Source of the DNA: Tenodera sinensis
Lineage: Eukaryota; Arthropoda; Insecta; Mantodea; Mantidae
Length of the DNA stretch: 64,000 bases
Direction: 5' to 3'
Assembly (NCBI GenBank): GCA_030765045.1
Contig: CM060963.1
Coordinates: forward strand, 66,022,617 to 66,086,616
Positions within the stretch are counted from its first letter, which is position 1. Each line of letters opens with the position of its first letter. The notes under the pieces are model-generated. The model was not told the DNA's origin, made no database searches, and saw only the letters and a list, made by a program, of their open reading frames with translations. Shown in pieces: positions 10,070-20,349 of this stretch. Position numbers and translations under genes: made by a program.

Positions 10070-10535
10070 CAAAAGACACAGGAGATTAAGCATGGCTAAA
10101 AAGAAGATCGGATGTTATTGTGATGTCAGCCGGCAGCCGTCACTCACATCACTCACTGGCCATACGACAATGAAGTAGTGAGAACAAAAATAATTATGAG
10201 CACTGCAGAACAAAGCGATTCCAGACAGTTCTAAAAGTTTTTCACGTGTTGGACTTGTATGCGCCAAGTTTCAAGAAAAGGTGTATCTTCTAGAGAATTT
10301 GCCGGCACTTCACCTGGATTAAAAAGCGATGGAAGCCAGACAGAGGAGAGTTAGTAGTTTCTCAAGTGTTGAGTAGTTCCAAGTGGGTGCTGAGAAAGCG
10401 TTTAGTGAGTGTATCGTTGAAGCCAGCTGTTTAAGACTGAGTAGAAAGACAGTGAAAAGTTTGTCAAGGTTACGAAAGGAAGAATAGTTGTGTTATAAGG
10501 TCATGACGAATAGTTTGCGTTAACGATAAAATAGA
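10070..10535. other. Stretch without recognised feature
   Basis: Slightly less AT-rich than its surroundings. No domain, repeat or RNA gene recognised. Confidence 0.4.
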
Positions 10536-10539
10536 CAGT

Positions 10540-10690
10540 TGTGTTCTTATGATTCAGTTTTAGAAGAGAAATAAAGTGAGAGAAAAAGTAACTAGACTTG
10601 TTATTTGTCACATTATATTAGCCCAACTATCGTTTATTATTATATGTAGCTACTATAAATTATTCCTAAAAAGGGTTTCTACGTACTTCA
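10540..10690 (+). repeat. Rep-C copy 1
   Basis: Matches 43285-43440 in the same orientation through 'cagttttagaag', 'aaataaagtga', 'aaaagtaact' and 'tttgtca', then 'ctactataaa'. Noncoding. Only two copies were seen in the window. Confidence 0.5.
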
Positions 10691-10959
10691 TACTAACAGA
10701 AACCTTTGCAGAAAATTCTATTGCACATTTCTCTACAGCTATAAGGAGGATAGGGAAATCGAATTGAGTCAGATGTTTAAAAGCTTTTCGGTGTAAGCAT
10801 GGGCTTAAAAGTTCATGCCCTTTTCATGATATTGCGAACAAACGGTAACAGCGCTTACAAAAAGAAAATGGAAAATTCAAACTATAGCTAACGAAAGTGT
10901 CGGCAATTACTGATACCAAGGGAGTTATTTAAAGTAAATTTTGTAAGGATTTTTAATTT

Positions 10960-11560
10960 GTTGTTGATTTTAATGTGAAACGAACGTACAGGTGCTATTT
11001 ATCTTTTATCGTATTAATCTTGGTTGGAGTGAAAGCCTTTACGAAGTATGAGAGCTATAAAATTCTATTACTGTTATCACAGGCTGTAGTATGGATCTAT
11101 TTTATAGATGAAACAATCAATATTGTTTTAATGAATGTTTTGAACAATTTATTGACTCTTAAAAATCATTATATTTCTAATGAAACAGTAATGGCTAAAT
11201 ATGACGGACTTCTTCGCTAACAGACAAAATGGCTAGAATGTTTGTGAAAAGCCAATGTTTTTCTCCAATCTCGCTGCACTCGATTGATCTCAATCACTGA
11301 TTGATGATTAGTTCCTATTTATGAATGTCAAAGGATTTTACAATTAATTATTCACTTTTCTATGTATGATTATTTCAGGCCGTTATATCTATCGGAATCA
11401 CTTCTTCCTCCTTCATTGTATCACACACGAACAGAAGAAGTCAGTCTACGCTCCTATATTTTAATATAGTTATTTCAGGAGGCTTTCCATTGCCTCTATA
11501 TTTAGAATTTAAATTATTTCGGAGGACTTACACAAAAATTGTGCCTCAATTTCCATCTAA
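10960..11560 (+). repeat. Rep-B copy 1
   Basis: Matches 54515-55120 in the same orientation over about 600 bp. Shared blocks in order include 'gagagctataa', 'attatcacagg' (in copy 2; 'gttatcacagg' here), 'actaaaaatcat' (copy 2), 'atagttatttcagg' and 'ggcttacac'/'ggacttacac' before a 'tgcctcaa' block. The 81-residue frame inside is not shared by copy 2, so it is probably not coding. Class unknown. Confidence 0.65.
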
Positions 11561-11625
11561 AAATTTTACATTTTTTTGAGTAGTACCTACCTTTTACTTT
11601 TTTGTGCTAGCTATAGTAACTACGT

Positions 11626-12406
11626 ATGTAAGTATTGTATTCAACCCAAAATTTCGATGTTGCGATTGAAATAACACTTTTACAGAAAGGTTCGTGTGTG
11701 TGTGTCTGACTGTGAATAGCATAACTTAAAAATGAAGAATCGGTTAAAAAATAAAGAGGGTATTTAAGTTTAATATGTTTCAAGGATGCGAGACGAAGAT
11801 TCTGAAGAAAAATGCTTCACCCAAAACATCCATTTACATGGAAAGTTTTTCGAAAATCTTCCCAAAAAGGAATAACTGTCTAGATTAAATGCCATATATT
11901 TAAGATATTTTTATGACAAATGAAATGTATACTTTGAATTATCTTTCTATAGCTTATATAATCCTGCTTAATCTTGATGATTTAGCATAACTGGTAAACC
12001 GTAAGAGATAGACCAAATCTTAGTGTAAAAAAAATAGATCTCATTAAAGCACAACTTATGTCCAGATGCATTTTATTTTTTGTGGAATGAACCATTTCGG
12101 TGATATTCGTTGTCATTTGTGTAAGTTTTACAGTACTTATTCTTTTCTCAAATAGAAGGTCGTTATTCAATTTTTTATCTCTTGACTGTGTAAACGGAAT
12201 TTCAGAGCCCACATATAACGACCAGCTTTAAAAGATATGACTACCGCTCAACGTCTACTGTATTCCCATACTCCCTTTTACACTTATAAGAAAAGAGCAA
12301 TAAGATAGTTTCTGCAAATTTTTATCTCGACTAACATGAAGGTAGAGGAACAAGAGTTTATAATGATAGTACAAGAATGGAGAAAGTCATGTGAGTGGAA
12401 CACATA
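11626..12406 (+). repeat. Rep-A copy A (near full length)
   Basis: It begins with 'taagtattgtattcaaccc', has a short GT tract near 11694-11706, then 'agcataact', 'ttaagtttaatatgtttcaa', 'gcataactggtaaaccgtaa', 'gaaccatttcgg', 'ggtcgttattcaa', 'ttatctcgactaacatgaag' and ends near 'gtcatgtgagtggaacaca'. The same order occurs in copies at 17474, 22390, 32990 and, inverted, at 44862 and 47842. No open frame runs through it. Confidence 0.8.
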
Positions 12407-12418
12407 CATCTGTTTTCT

Positions 12419-12600
12419 TTAAATCTTTGTGTCGCAGGTTTGGCACTTATCCATTATTTTGGTTTTGCGATGTACTGTTCAGACACTACAGATATTTCTC
12501 TAAAAATGCTTATTTTTGAGTTTAGGGGACCCCAAAACATATGATGAAACTTCAAACTGAATTTTTGTGTGAAATACAATACTTCTTCCACTTTATGAAA
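12419..12600 (-). repeat. Rep-A 5' fragment, inverted
   Basis: This is the first ~180 bases of the repeat on the opposite strand ('gaagtattgtatttcac' near its start). It lies immediately after copy A, so the two form an inverted pair. Confidence 0.65.
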
Positions 12601-12624
12601 GTACGTAGTAACTGTGTAACTACT

Positions 12625-12625
<1 letters not shown>

Positions 12626-12681
<56 letters not shown>
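12626..12681. repeat. (AG)n microsatellite
   Basis: 28 uninterrupted AG units. Confidence 0.98.
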
Positions 12682-12686
<5 letters not shown>

Positions 12687-13320
12687 CTGCAATAATAGCA
12701 AGTGTAATAGCAGACTGTTGAGCTATGGCAATCTAATCGCATTGTGCACTGTCATTTAATATCATTAGATGCACAATGCATCAAAATTAGTAGCAACTCT
12801 GGAAAGAGTCTGTATTATGAACGCTTGAAGTTCCGAGGTGGACTTTGCAAGGCCCATGTGCCTTAACATTAATTCTGGGCTAATTCTTATGTGAAATGTG
12901 AAGATGTTTACTCTATCAGGTTCACCTTGACCTTAGAGTAGTGCAGCTACCTCCTCCCTATGTGTAATGTACTCGGCGGATGCTGTTCCGTCTCCAACGC
13001 AACCAGCCAGCACTCAAAATGTTAAAGGTTACATCAAGGAGCTTCCTATCGTTCGAACGGAAGAGTCGATCTTTCCTCCCGTCTCAAATCGTCTGAAAGT
13101 GCTTACCGCTGAGTTACTTTTGTTACTCTTCAGTGTAGCCAAGTTTTAGCAATTCCTTTAATAATATTTATATTCACAGTGACAAGTGGCTTTTGGTAAC
13201 CTACATTCTTCTAGGCCTAATCTATTCTAATATTACAAATGAATTAAATAGACAAAATAGAGCTTTATCCCTATAGGGCAAGGGCCTACAGATGTGTATG
13301 AAATCATAGGGTTCTATTAC
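12682..13320. other. Stretch without gene; one short hairpin
   Basis: A perfect 10-bp inverted repeat (12739-12748 with 12770-12779) with a 21-base loop is present. Nothing else was recognised. Confidence 0.5.
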
Positions 13321-13324
13321 AGCA

Positions 13325-13760
13325 ACCGAACGAGATGACTTAGGTATGATGTGCGAGACTCGCATTCGGGAGGTCATGGTTTTGATTCCCGTAGCCGACC
13401 TTCCTGGACCATGAGCTTTTTCAGGGATTTGCCCAGGTCACTAGGCAGATGCTGGAAAGGGCAATTACATCCCCCGAAGTTCCCACTCCTCCATTTCAAT
13501 TCGGTCTTTCAAAGTTGGAAGTATTGGCGATGAGCGAGTTTGCCGCTGCTGTTTGGGACTTTACGTAACTGTAACTGCTGTTCTTGGCGGACGGGCGGCA
13601 CTATGGCAGCCTAACCGGAGGCTGCTTCACTAACCCTGATGTCGAGATGAATAATTTCCAGCACACATTAGAGACCCTGCAGCTGCTCGCTGTGATTCCA
13701 ACACTGCCATACTAAGCTCTCCCTTCATCCTATACTCCCGCGGTCTAACACAATAGTCGC
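13325..13760 (+). mobile_element. SINE-like element with tRNA-type head
   Basis: A head with an A-box-like 'gatgacttaggtatgatgt' and a B-box-like 'ggttttgattcccg' (13379-13392) precedes a GC-richer body of about 350 bp with no long frame. The GC content and layout differ sharply from the flanks. The exact 3' end and target duplications were not found. Confidence 0.55.
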
Positions 13761-13823
13761 AACAGTTGGCACAGTGTGGAATACCATCCGTCTATTCTCT
13801 ACCTCTACCGCAAGAGGAAACAA

Positions 13824-14402
13824 CTCAAAAACGAAAAGTTGTTAAATAACAAACTTCATATTTCAAGAATGTCACACGAAGATTTTTTAAGAAAGTTCCC
13901 CCACTACTTTACACGGGACCTTTCCCAAACATTGTGATTTTCTCGAAAATGGGGTAATAACGTTTTAATTAAAATACCTGCCGAAGTTCTTATTATTCTC
14001 AATGCATAAATGAAAAACGGTAATAAACAAAATCTGAGTACAGAAAAAACCAGTATCTCGTTAAATGGCAAATACATTTTTTAATGGCATTATCATACAT
14101 CCATTGCTTAGATTTAATTAGTTTAACAGAAAAAATGTTTTGTGTGCGATTTATTGACATTTTCAGTTTTTCAATATAGGTCATGAGAAATATTTAATTT
14201 TCGGGATCTCAAACCTTTAAAAGAATTGACAATCGTCCAAAGCCCACTGTATTCTAATATTCTCCTTGTACCTACAAGGAAATAAGCAATTAGATAATTT
14301 GTACAAATGTTTATCTCAACTAACACGAAGAACATATAGCAATAAGAGTTTGTAAGAATGGTTAGTCAAAGAGCAGAGAAAGCCATGTGAGTGCAACAGA
14401 GT
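13824..14402 (+). repeat. Rep-A copy B (rearranged middle)
   Basis: Starts at the 'actcaaaaacgaaaagttg' part and ends 'catgtgagtgcaacag'. The GT tract and the segment around 14000-14210 have diverged or been replaced. Confidence 0.65.
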
Positions 14403-15147
14403 GCAATCAGATCTATTATTATATTTTAGAAATAGCAACAATTTTCTTAAAATATACACTGTAACAATTTAACTGGCATAGATACCAAACTGAAGCATTT
14501 TATTTACATTATCTTAGGGATCAAGTGTGCAAACATGAAATATATTGGTGGAAAACAGAACCGCAAAGAGTATTTTGAATATTTGCACGCGCACGGTCAT
14601 TTAAGTAGTCGCGTGATAGGCGTGTAAAATGAAATTGACTGAAAATAACTTAGGCATCTAATCTAAAGAACCAAATTTTTATGGTCTCAGAAATCTTAAA
14701 ATCGAAATATTCGTTAATTTTTACAGGTTTGTCTCCTTAAAGATGAAAGAATTATGAAAATAATTTTAGTTGTTCTTTTCCTGATGAACAGACACACAAA
14801 TACACAGGGTAGAAATAACCTTTCTCCCTTTATAACGTTAGTATGAAAGGAAAACATTTGTGTCTGTGCGTCTTCTGTTGTTTCTTGCAGATACGTGTTA
14901 TAAAAACGTAGTTTAGAGTCGTAAATTAATAAAAGGATTTGAAAAGCCAACGTTAGTGCCTTGAAGTAGAAAATAGTTACTGTATTTTCAGAAAACGTGT
15001 ACAATTATTGTACTCCCTAAAGAATGCATGTAACACAAAGGTTGATTATATTTTATTCCAAGAAATAAGCGATAATTGATGTTTGTAACGACACGAATCT
15101 ACATTTACTATTAATTTCTTTAATTGCATTTAACAAATACTACGGGT

Positions 15148-15150
<3 letters not shown>
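14403..15150. other. Stretch without recognised feature
   Basis: AT-rich. Small frames on both strands show no domain. Confidence 0.45.

Positions 15151-15218
<68 letters not shown>
15151..15218. repeat. (AG)n microsatellite
   Basis: 34 AG units, then a G-rich end ('gggagggaggggg'). Confidence 0.98.
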
Positions 15219-15224
<6 letters not shown>

Positions 15225-15419
15225 AGGGGGGAGCAGAGAGATGAAGAGTGTGAAAAACCACGAATAGTCTTTATTCGAATTTATAGATGAGCGAATTTTT
15301 TTGCTTCATTTCCTTTGTTCTCGCGTTGTAATACAGTTCATTAGCACACCATGGTAAATAATTGAATAAAGAGAGAATAGTGCTAACACTGGGAATACGG
15401 AAACCGATAATTTATATTA

Positions 15420-15725
15420 AAAACTGAGTAGTTATTTTTTTCTCTGATGCGGAGGAGACGGGTTCGATGCGGTAACGGCGTAGGATTTTTCCCGCGCAGG
15501 GAGGTCCGGTACGGGATGCACTGAAACTCGTTAGGTCCCTGAGGGCCCCAATTGAGGAGCTACTTGATAAAGAAGTAGGGACCCTGGTTCGCGAGAGACG
15601 CATAACTTGGCCTACCGCCCGACCGCTGGATCCCCCAACTCTGACCACTACAGGCGTCATGGGTGGGGTCCAGTAGTGGAGGGTGGGACGTGGTCAGCGC
15701 CCTGAGCCCTCCGGCCAGTATATGC
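15420..15725 (+). mobile_element. SINE-2 copy 1 (tRNA-headed)
   Basis: A B-box-like 'gggttcgatgc' (15460-15470) is followed by a body with 'ctcgttaggtccctgaggg' and a 3' part with 'acaggcgtcatgggtgggg' and 'cgtggtcag'. The body recurs at 47060-47330 and the 3' part at 39815-39965, all in the plus orientation, which defines a family. It abuts an inverted SINE-1 copy. Confidence 0.7.
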
Positions 15726-15754
15726 AGTCTTAATGACCGGAGTTGATCATACAG

Positions 15755-16006
15755 AGGAACCAGGATGGGTAATCAGCCCGAAGCTTGCTGTAAGAGTGAG
15801 GAAATGCGTGATATGAAATGATGAAAGATGATAGGAAAGGTGATGATGAAGCAATTTGTGGAATGATGGTAAGGGAAACCGAAGAACCCGGAGAAAACCC
15901 GTCCCCGTGCCGGCGTGTCCACCACACGTCCCACATTCCGATCGAACCCGAATCACTTTAGCGAGAGTCAGGAGGTCTAACCGCTCGGCCACGGCGCGGC
16001 CTATGG
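15755..16006 (-). mobile_element. SINE-1 copy 1
   Basis: On the minus strand it starts with 'gccgtggccgagcggtta', a leucine/serine-type tRNA A-box region, then a 'gggttcgatc' B-box, then 'ttttctccgggtt' and 'atcattcca' body motifs. These are shared with the copies at 19855 and 51796. No target duplication was confirmed. Confidence 0.8.
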
Positions 16007-16598
16007 GCTTCTACATGTGGAAAACTATGCATTTTTATACTACTAAATATCTACGACCAAAAAGAAAGTGCCAAGGTTTTTACTTTTTGCTTATCGTAAT
16101 TATCTAACCTTTCCAACCGATGATTGTTCCACCACCCTAGGTTACTTAGAGGCTATGCAGCAGGCTTGGGTCAGAGAACTGCGAAGGTAAACAGATTAGT
16201 CTCTCCCCTCCTTATCTGCAGCAGCCACTATCAATCTTATATATACACCCATTTGGTGGAAACGGTTTTCCCTTTCCGCTTTAACGCTGTGGTGATTACG
16301 GAGGAAGGGGAAGTAGAGAAATGACTGAACACAGTGGGAGTACTGTTCCCCTGGCCTGTTAGGTAGAATTTATAAAACGTGGAAGACCCCGGAGGGCGGG
16401 AGAGGTTAAGAAAGTCACATGTTTCACTGATGTTCTACTTTATTTTATGTGAACATAAGGGCAGTTTTCCTTTGTTAATAGCCGGGCCTGAATGAAATTT
16501 CAATTGTAAAGGGTGAAGGGAAGGATTAACGATGAGTTCCTTAGATGGTTACACAATAATTGCACAGTAATAAGTAAACAAATAAGTAAATTAAAAAG
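16007..16598. other. Stretch without recognised feature
   Basis: Mixed composition. The small frames show no domain. Confidence 0.4.
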
Positions 16599-16599
16599 T

Positions 16600-16695
16600 C
16601 AACAGAACCTAAAAAGGCTAATATAAGAACAAATTAGAAACTAAAAGCTTCACTTATCTTTAGTTTCTAATTTGTTCTTATTTTAGGTTATGTTG
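16600..16695. repeat. Perfect 22-bp hairpin within a longer palindrome
   Basis: 16624-16645 is the exact reverse complement of 16659-16680, with a 13-base loop. Outside the arms, 'acctaaaa' at about 16607 and 'ttttaggt' at about 16681 extend the palindrome with an interruption on the left. A transcript would form a stable stem. No family assigned. Confidence 0.85.
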
Positions 16696-16934
16696 CTTCG
16701 CTGTTAATAACTTCAATTTTCCTTGACTAAATAAAAATGCTATATGAGTATGAATAGCTAACATGCAACGTCGGATAGTATACTAACCAACTCGTGTAAC
16801 ACAACTCAGCACAGTTCTGGTAATTTTGCGTTTTGTGTAAATAAGAAAGAGTAACACCGTCCTGCCGCAATACACCAACAGCCATTACCCAACTTTAAAA
16901 ATATGAGGTGAAATAGATACAATGAAATGTATGG

Positions 16935-17100
16935 GATAGGAAATGGATAGCTAATCAGTGGTAGAATGGAAATCATTTCAGAATTCGCTTACCATCTAGA
17001 GGAAACCATAAAAAAAGGTCAGTGACCGGCCTGATGGGAAGCGAATCCGGGACGTCCTGAATACCAGCCTCTCGGGGTTATCACAGAATCATCTTGCTCA
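16935..17100 (-). mobile_element. tRNA-like SINE head and part of body
   Basis: On the minus strand a B-box-like 'cccggattcgcttccc' (about 17033-17050) is preceded by 'taaccccgagaggctggta' and followed by 'tttcctctagatggtaagc', as in tRNA-derived SINEs of insects. The A-box is degraded. Confidence 0.5.
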
Positions 17101-17473
17101 GTGAAAGCCATTGTTACTTCAATAAATGGAAATCGTTCTTCGATATGGCTTTCCAAGATACGTTACGAAATTCGTCGCAAGAATCTCATTTTGGTCGATT
17201 CTATTTGTTTAATTTCCACGATATTCGCTACAAAATGCAGAGGCTGCTAGAGCTGAGTGGTTTCTGGTTTATCTCGTCTTGTCCTATGAATAATGAATGC
17301 CATGTATATAGTGAATTTTACTAGTTTGTATTTTAAACCCTTGTCAGTAATAGAAATCGAGTTCAGCACACTTGCTGAATTTAACTTCAGTTTTAATAGA
17401 ATTATTGCTCTTAATAGACATCTTGTATGCAGAAGATAATACTTTTTAAAATGTGATTCATTCATATAGTAAG

Positions 17474-17602
17474 TAGAGGAAGTAGTACGCCCCACCCAGA
17501 AATTCGAGATTTCACCGGAAATATATAACTTTGAGCTCCCCTGAATCTCAAAAGTCAGCGTTAGAAAAAGGTCTCGTTCTCTTCGTGTGTGCGCCCGCAA
17601 GC

Positions 17603-17661
<59 letters not shown>

Positions 17662-18175
17662 TGTGTGAGAACAGCATAACTGAAAGACGAAATGTTTACT
17701 AAATACCAAACTTGGCAACACGAACATTCTCATGAAATCTCCACACCCAAGACTACGCTTTATAGGTAGGCAACGTTTTTAGAACATTTTTATTTTATCA
17801 AAAAATGGCTATCGATTTTTATTTCAAAGTTCTCTGCAGTCTGGTTGACTTGTACGTATCTGGTATACCGTAAGAGAAAGACAAAAGTTTACTACAAAAA
17901 ATTTGTATATTGTAAAACAACACAATTATGTCATACACTTTTTGTGGGTGAACCACTTCAGATACATTCCTCATTATTTGTCTGAATTTTCTATTTTAAA
18001 ATATTTGAGTATCTCTTATAACCTACTGTATTCCCATATTTCCCTTGAACATACAGGTAAATCAAGAAAAACATAATTTCTACAAATACTTATCTGAGTT
18101 TACATAAAGTAGAGGCAGAAGTGCTTGTAAGAATAATTTCCAAAGGAATAAAGAAATTCATGTTAATGCAACACC
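17474..18175 (+). repeat. Rep-A copy C
   Basis: It has the Rep-A start ('gtaagtagaggaagta', 'gagatttcaccggaaatata'), an expanded GT tract, 'gaacagcataactgaaa', 'ggtgaaccacttcaga' and the end 'catgttaatgcaaca'. Divergent. Confidence 0.75.
17607..17667. repeat. (GT)n/(GTGC)n microsatellite inside Rep-A
   Basis: A GT run passes into 'gtgcgtgcgtgc' units. It sits at the same place in the unit as the GT/CA tracts of copies A, D, F, G, I and J. Confidence 0.95.
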
Positions 18176-19020
18176 TAAGATTATTTCAAACTCAAATGCT
18201 GACTCCTTTAGAATCTGAAAATGTAATTTGGTCCGATTTAAATACAACATTCATAATTTAAAATGCTTAGTTAACTGGTTCAACTCAATTTGTAGGTCTA
18301 TATTTAATTTTTTCTTCGTTAACTATTTAAATATCACAGTATTAAGATGGAGAATTAAGAGGGATAATTACTTGTAATGAAGAACAAATTTAAAAATTTC
18401 GATAAGCAGCTATGTCTGTGCGTCTACTCGTATTAAATAAATATGGTGCTGTTAGAGATCACTGTTTTAGGTTTTTGTAACATTGCCATTTTGGGACACC
18501 ACATTAAGGTAAATTGCACCACCTACATATATTGTTTCAAGAATAAGAGATTTCATTTATACAATTCTCATGGAATGTTTCAGAGAAAGCTTCCCAAAAT
18601 AAAGGAAATGACAAATGCCCTACCTAACATTTCCGACGTGTGCCTGAAGTCTAGCCAAAGTGTGATGGTGTGTTTTTTACTAAGTTGTAGTCCACAAAGT
18701 GGCTCTTTCTTACACTATTTACGATGTCACACGATAGAGTATGCTATGAATCAAAGGAAAACCATTTTGTGCGATTCGGAATATCCAACAGCTGATGGTG
18801 AATGGAGTAGTATTTTATAAGAATGACATTCAACTTGTGCACAGGGAAGTGGTACTTCTGAAAGAGACTTAAGATTTTTAGGTCTCGTTTACCATAGTAT
18901 CTCTTTATATGCCTAAGGGCTTCTTTGTGGATCATTATTAGAAACACTAATAAAGAGTCTGCGTTGTTTTGGGTATACGTCTGTAATTTCAGTTTTCATA
19001 AGCTGAAAATAGATCTAAGT
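18176..19020. other. Stretch without recognised feature
   Basis: A 125-residue open frame (18443-18820, plus) has no recognisable domain and ordinary AT-rich composition. It is not called a gene. Confidence 0.4.
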
Positions 19021-19023
19021 TGG

Positions 19024-19165
19024 TTCGCCTTACGGTCAGGGGAGTCGGTGTGCTGACTCCCGCCGCCACCAATCTGCACTCATCCTTGGACTTGGCTGCG
19101 GCTGGAGGACGTAGCGGTCGGGCGATGAAGATAACCTCTGCATAGAGGAGACGCCCCAGGTTTTG
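19024..19165 (+). mobile_element. SINE-like GC-rich fragment
   Basis: An isolated GC-rich block starting 'ggttcgccttacgg' and ending with 'gataacctctgca' and 'gaggagacgcccc'. The 3' motif resembles ends of insect SINEs. The family is uncertain. Confidence 0.35.
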
Positions 19166-19843
19166 TTTTAAATTAACACCTATAAGTTTTCTGATTGTGT
19201 TCTTGTTTAGTTGAGTTTATTTAGAATTTTATTTCACAAAATCATACTTTATAAATAACTATAATAAAACCGCAGACTATGTTTTAATGTTTCTTTTATT
19301 TATTTTATTAATAACATAGTAGTAATAAAAGCATATCCGTATAATAATTGTCACGTTGTTTTTTCTACTTTTGTAAAATTCATTTATAGGTCGAGCGTAT
19401 TCAACTCTGTTAAAGTGTCTCTCAAAAGCAACACACACACATTTCATTTTCTCTTGCTATATCTGCCCCTTTGTCGTTGCTGTAAATTACGGCGTCATGT
19501 CCAAATTTTCTGGAGAAAATAAATATGAAATATAACAATAATTATTATTAATAAGGAAATATCAATGTTCTATTGTCATGCACAAAATTCGTTTGTTGAC
19601 GAGAAATGTATCTTCCCAGAACAGACATCATAAATACTAATTCTGCTATTTCTAGGGTTAATTTTTCTCTATATTTTTGTACTGAATTGCATTTCATTGC
19701 ATTTATCATTTTTTCCCATTGGACCTGGTGCTTCTTTTTTGTAATATCCAAAGCGTCTTTGAGCGGAAGGGCTGGGGTTTCCAAGCAGAGAATAGCTTGT
19801 TATATCCAATACGACGCCCCTTTCTTTTTGTCTGTTGCGCTCT
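19166..19843. other. Stretch without recognised feature
   Basis: AT-rich. Two small opposed frames near 19548-19854 have no recognised domain. Confidence 0.4.
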
Positions 19844-20100
19844 CAACTGGTTGATGGCGGCGCCGTGGCCGAGCGGTTAGCGCGCTCGCCTACCACCTAG
19901 GGTTCGATCCCAGAGACCCGCATGTGGTATTCGTGCTGGACGAAGCGGCGTCAGGGCGGGATTTCTCCGGGTGCTCCGGTTTCCCCCGCCAGTCATTCCA
20001 CTGGTGCTCCATCTTCATTCCATGTATCATCAGTGTCACCGCCTGCGGTGTCGTAGTAGTAAAAGCGGGCGTTAAACACTACAACACTACAACTGGTTGA
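19844..20100 (+). mobile_element. SINE-1 copy 2 with target duplication
   Basis: The element (19855-20089, 235 bp) is flanked by the 11-bp direct repeat CAACTGGTTGA (19844-19854 and 20090-20100). Its head reads 'ggccgagcggttag' (A-box) and 'gggttcgatccca' (B-box), followed by 'ttctccgggtgctccgg' and a 3' end 'gttaaacactacaac'. This is a complete tRNA-derived SINE, transcribable by polymerase III in principle. Confidence 0.9.
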
Positions 20101-20109
20101 CATTAGTAG

Positions 20110-20345
20110 CGTACTGGCACTTTAGACACTTATAGCCGTAACTTTGAAATTTAAACAGGCCATAGGTCTCCTATCTCAAATTACTTGTTTAACACTTCTC
20201 TATATTCCCTGAAAATGTTTCAGCGTAGTTCATTCACACCTTGTATAGTTCAGTTCTTAGCATTCTCCATTGTCCATGCTCGTCTTTAATTGTTCCATAA
20301 ATAGTCCTTTTTAACATATTTCTTTCAAATATTTTCAATTCACAC
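20110..20345 (-). pseudogene. Decayed LINE C-terminus
   Basis: Between about 20342 and 20238 on the minus strand one frame reads LKIFERNMLKRTIYG and then KDEHGQWRMLRTELY. This matches the conserved 'L+xFERKxLRxIYGPxxDxxGxWRxRxNxELY' segment that follows the RT in many insect LINEs. Frames break on both sides. Confidence 0.65.
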
Positions 20346-20349
20346 TATT

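Noticed and set aside
15412..15992. Minus- and plus-strand frames of 68-83 residues
   Set aside because: They lie wholly in SINE-2 and SINE-1 sequence.
18443..18820. 125-residue plus-strand frame
   Set aside because: No recognised domain, ordinary AT-rich composition, no splice or repeat context to support coding.
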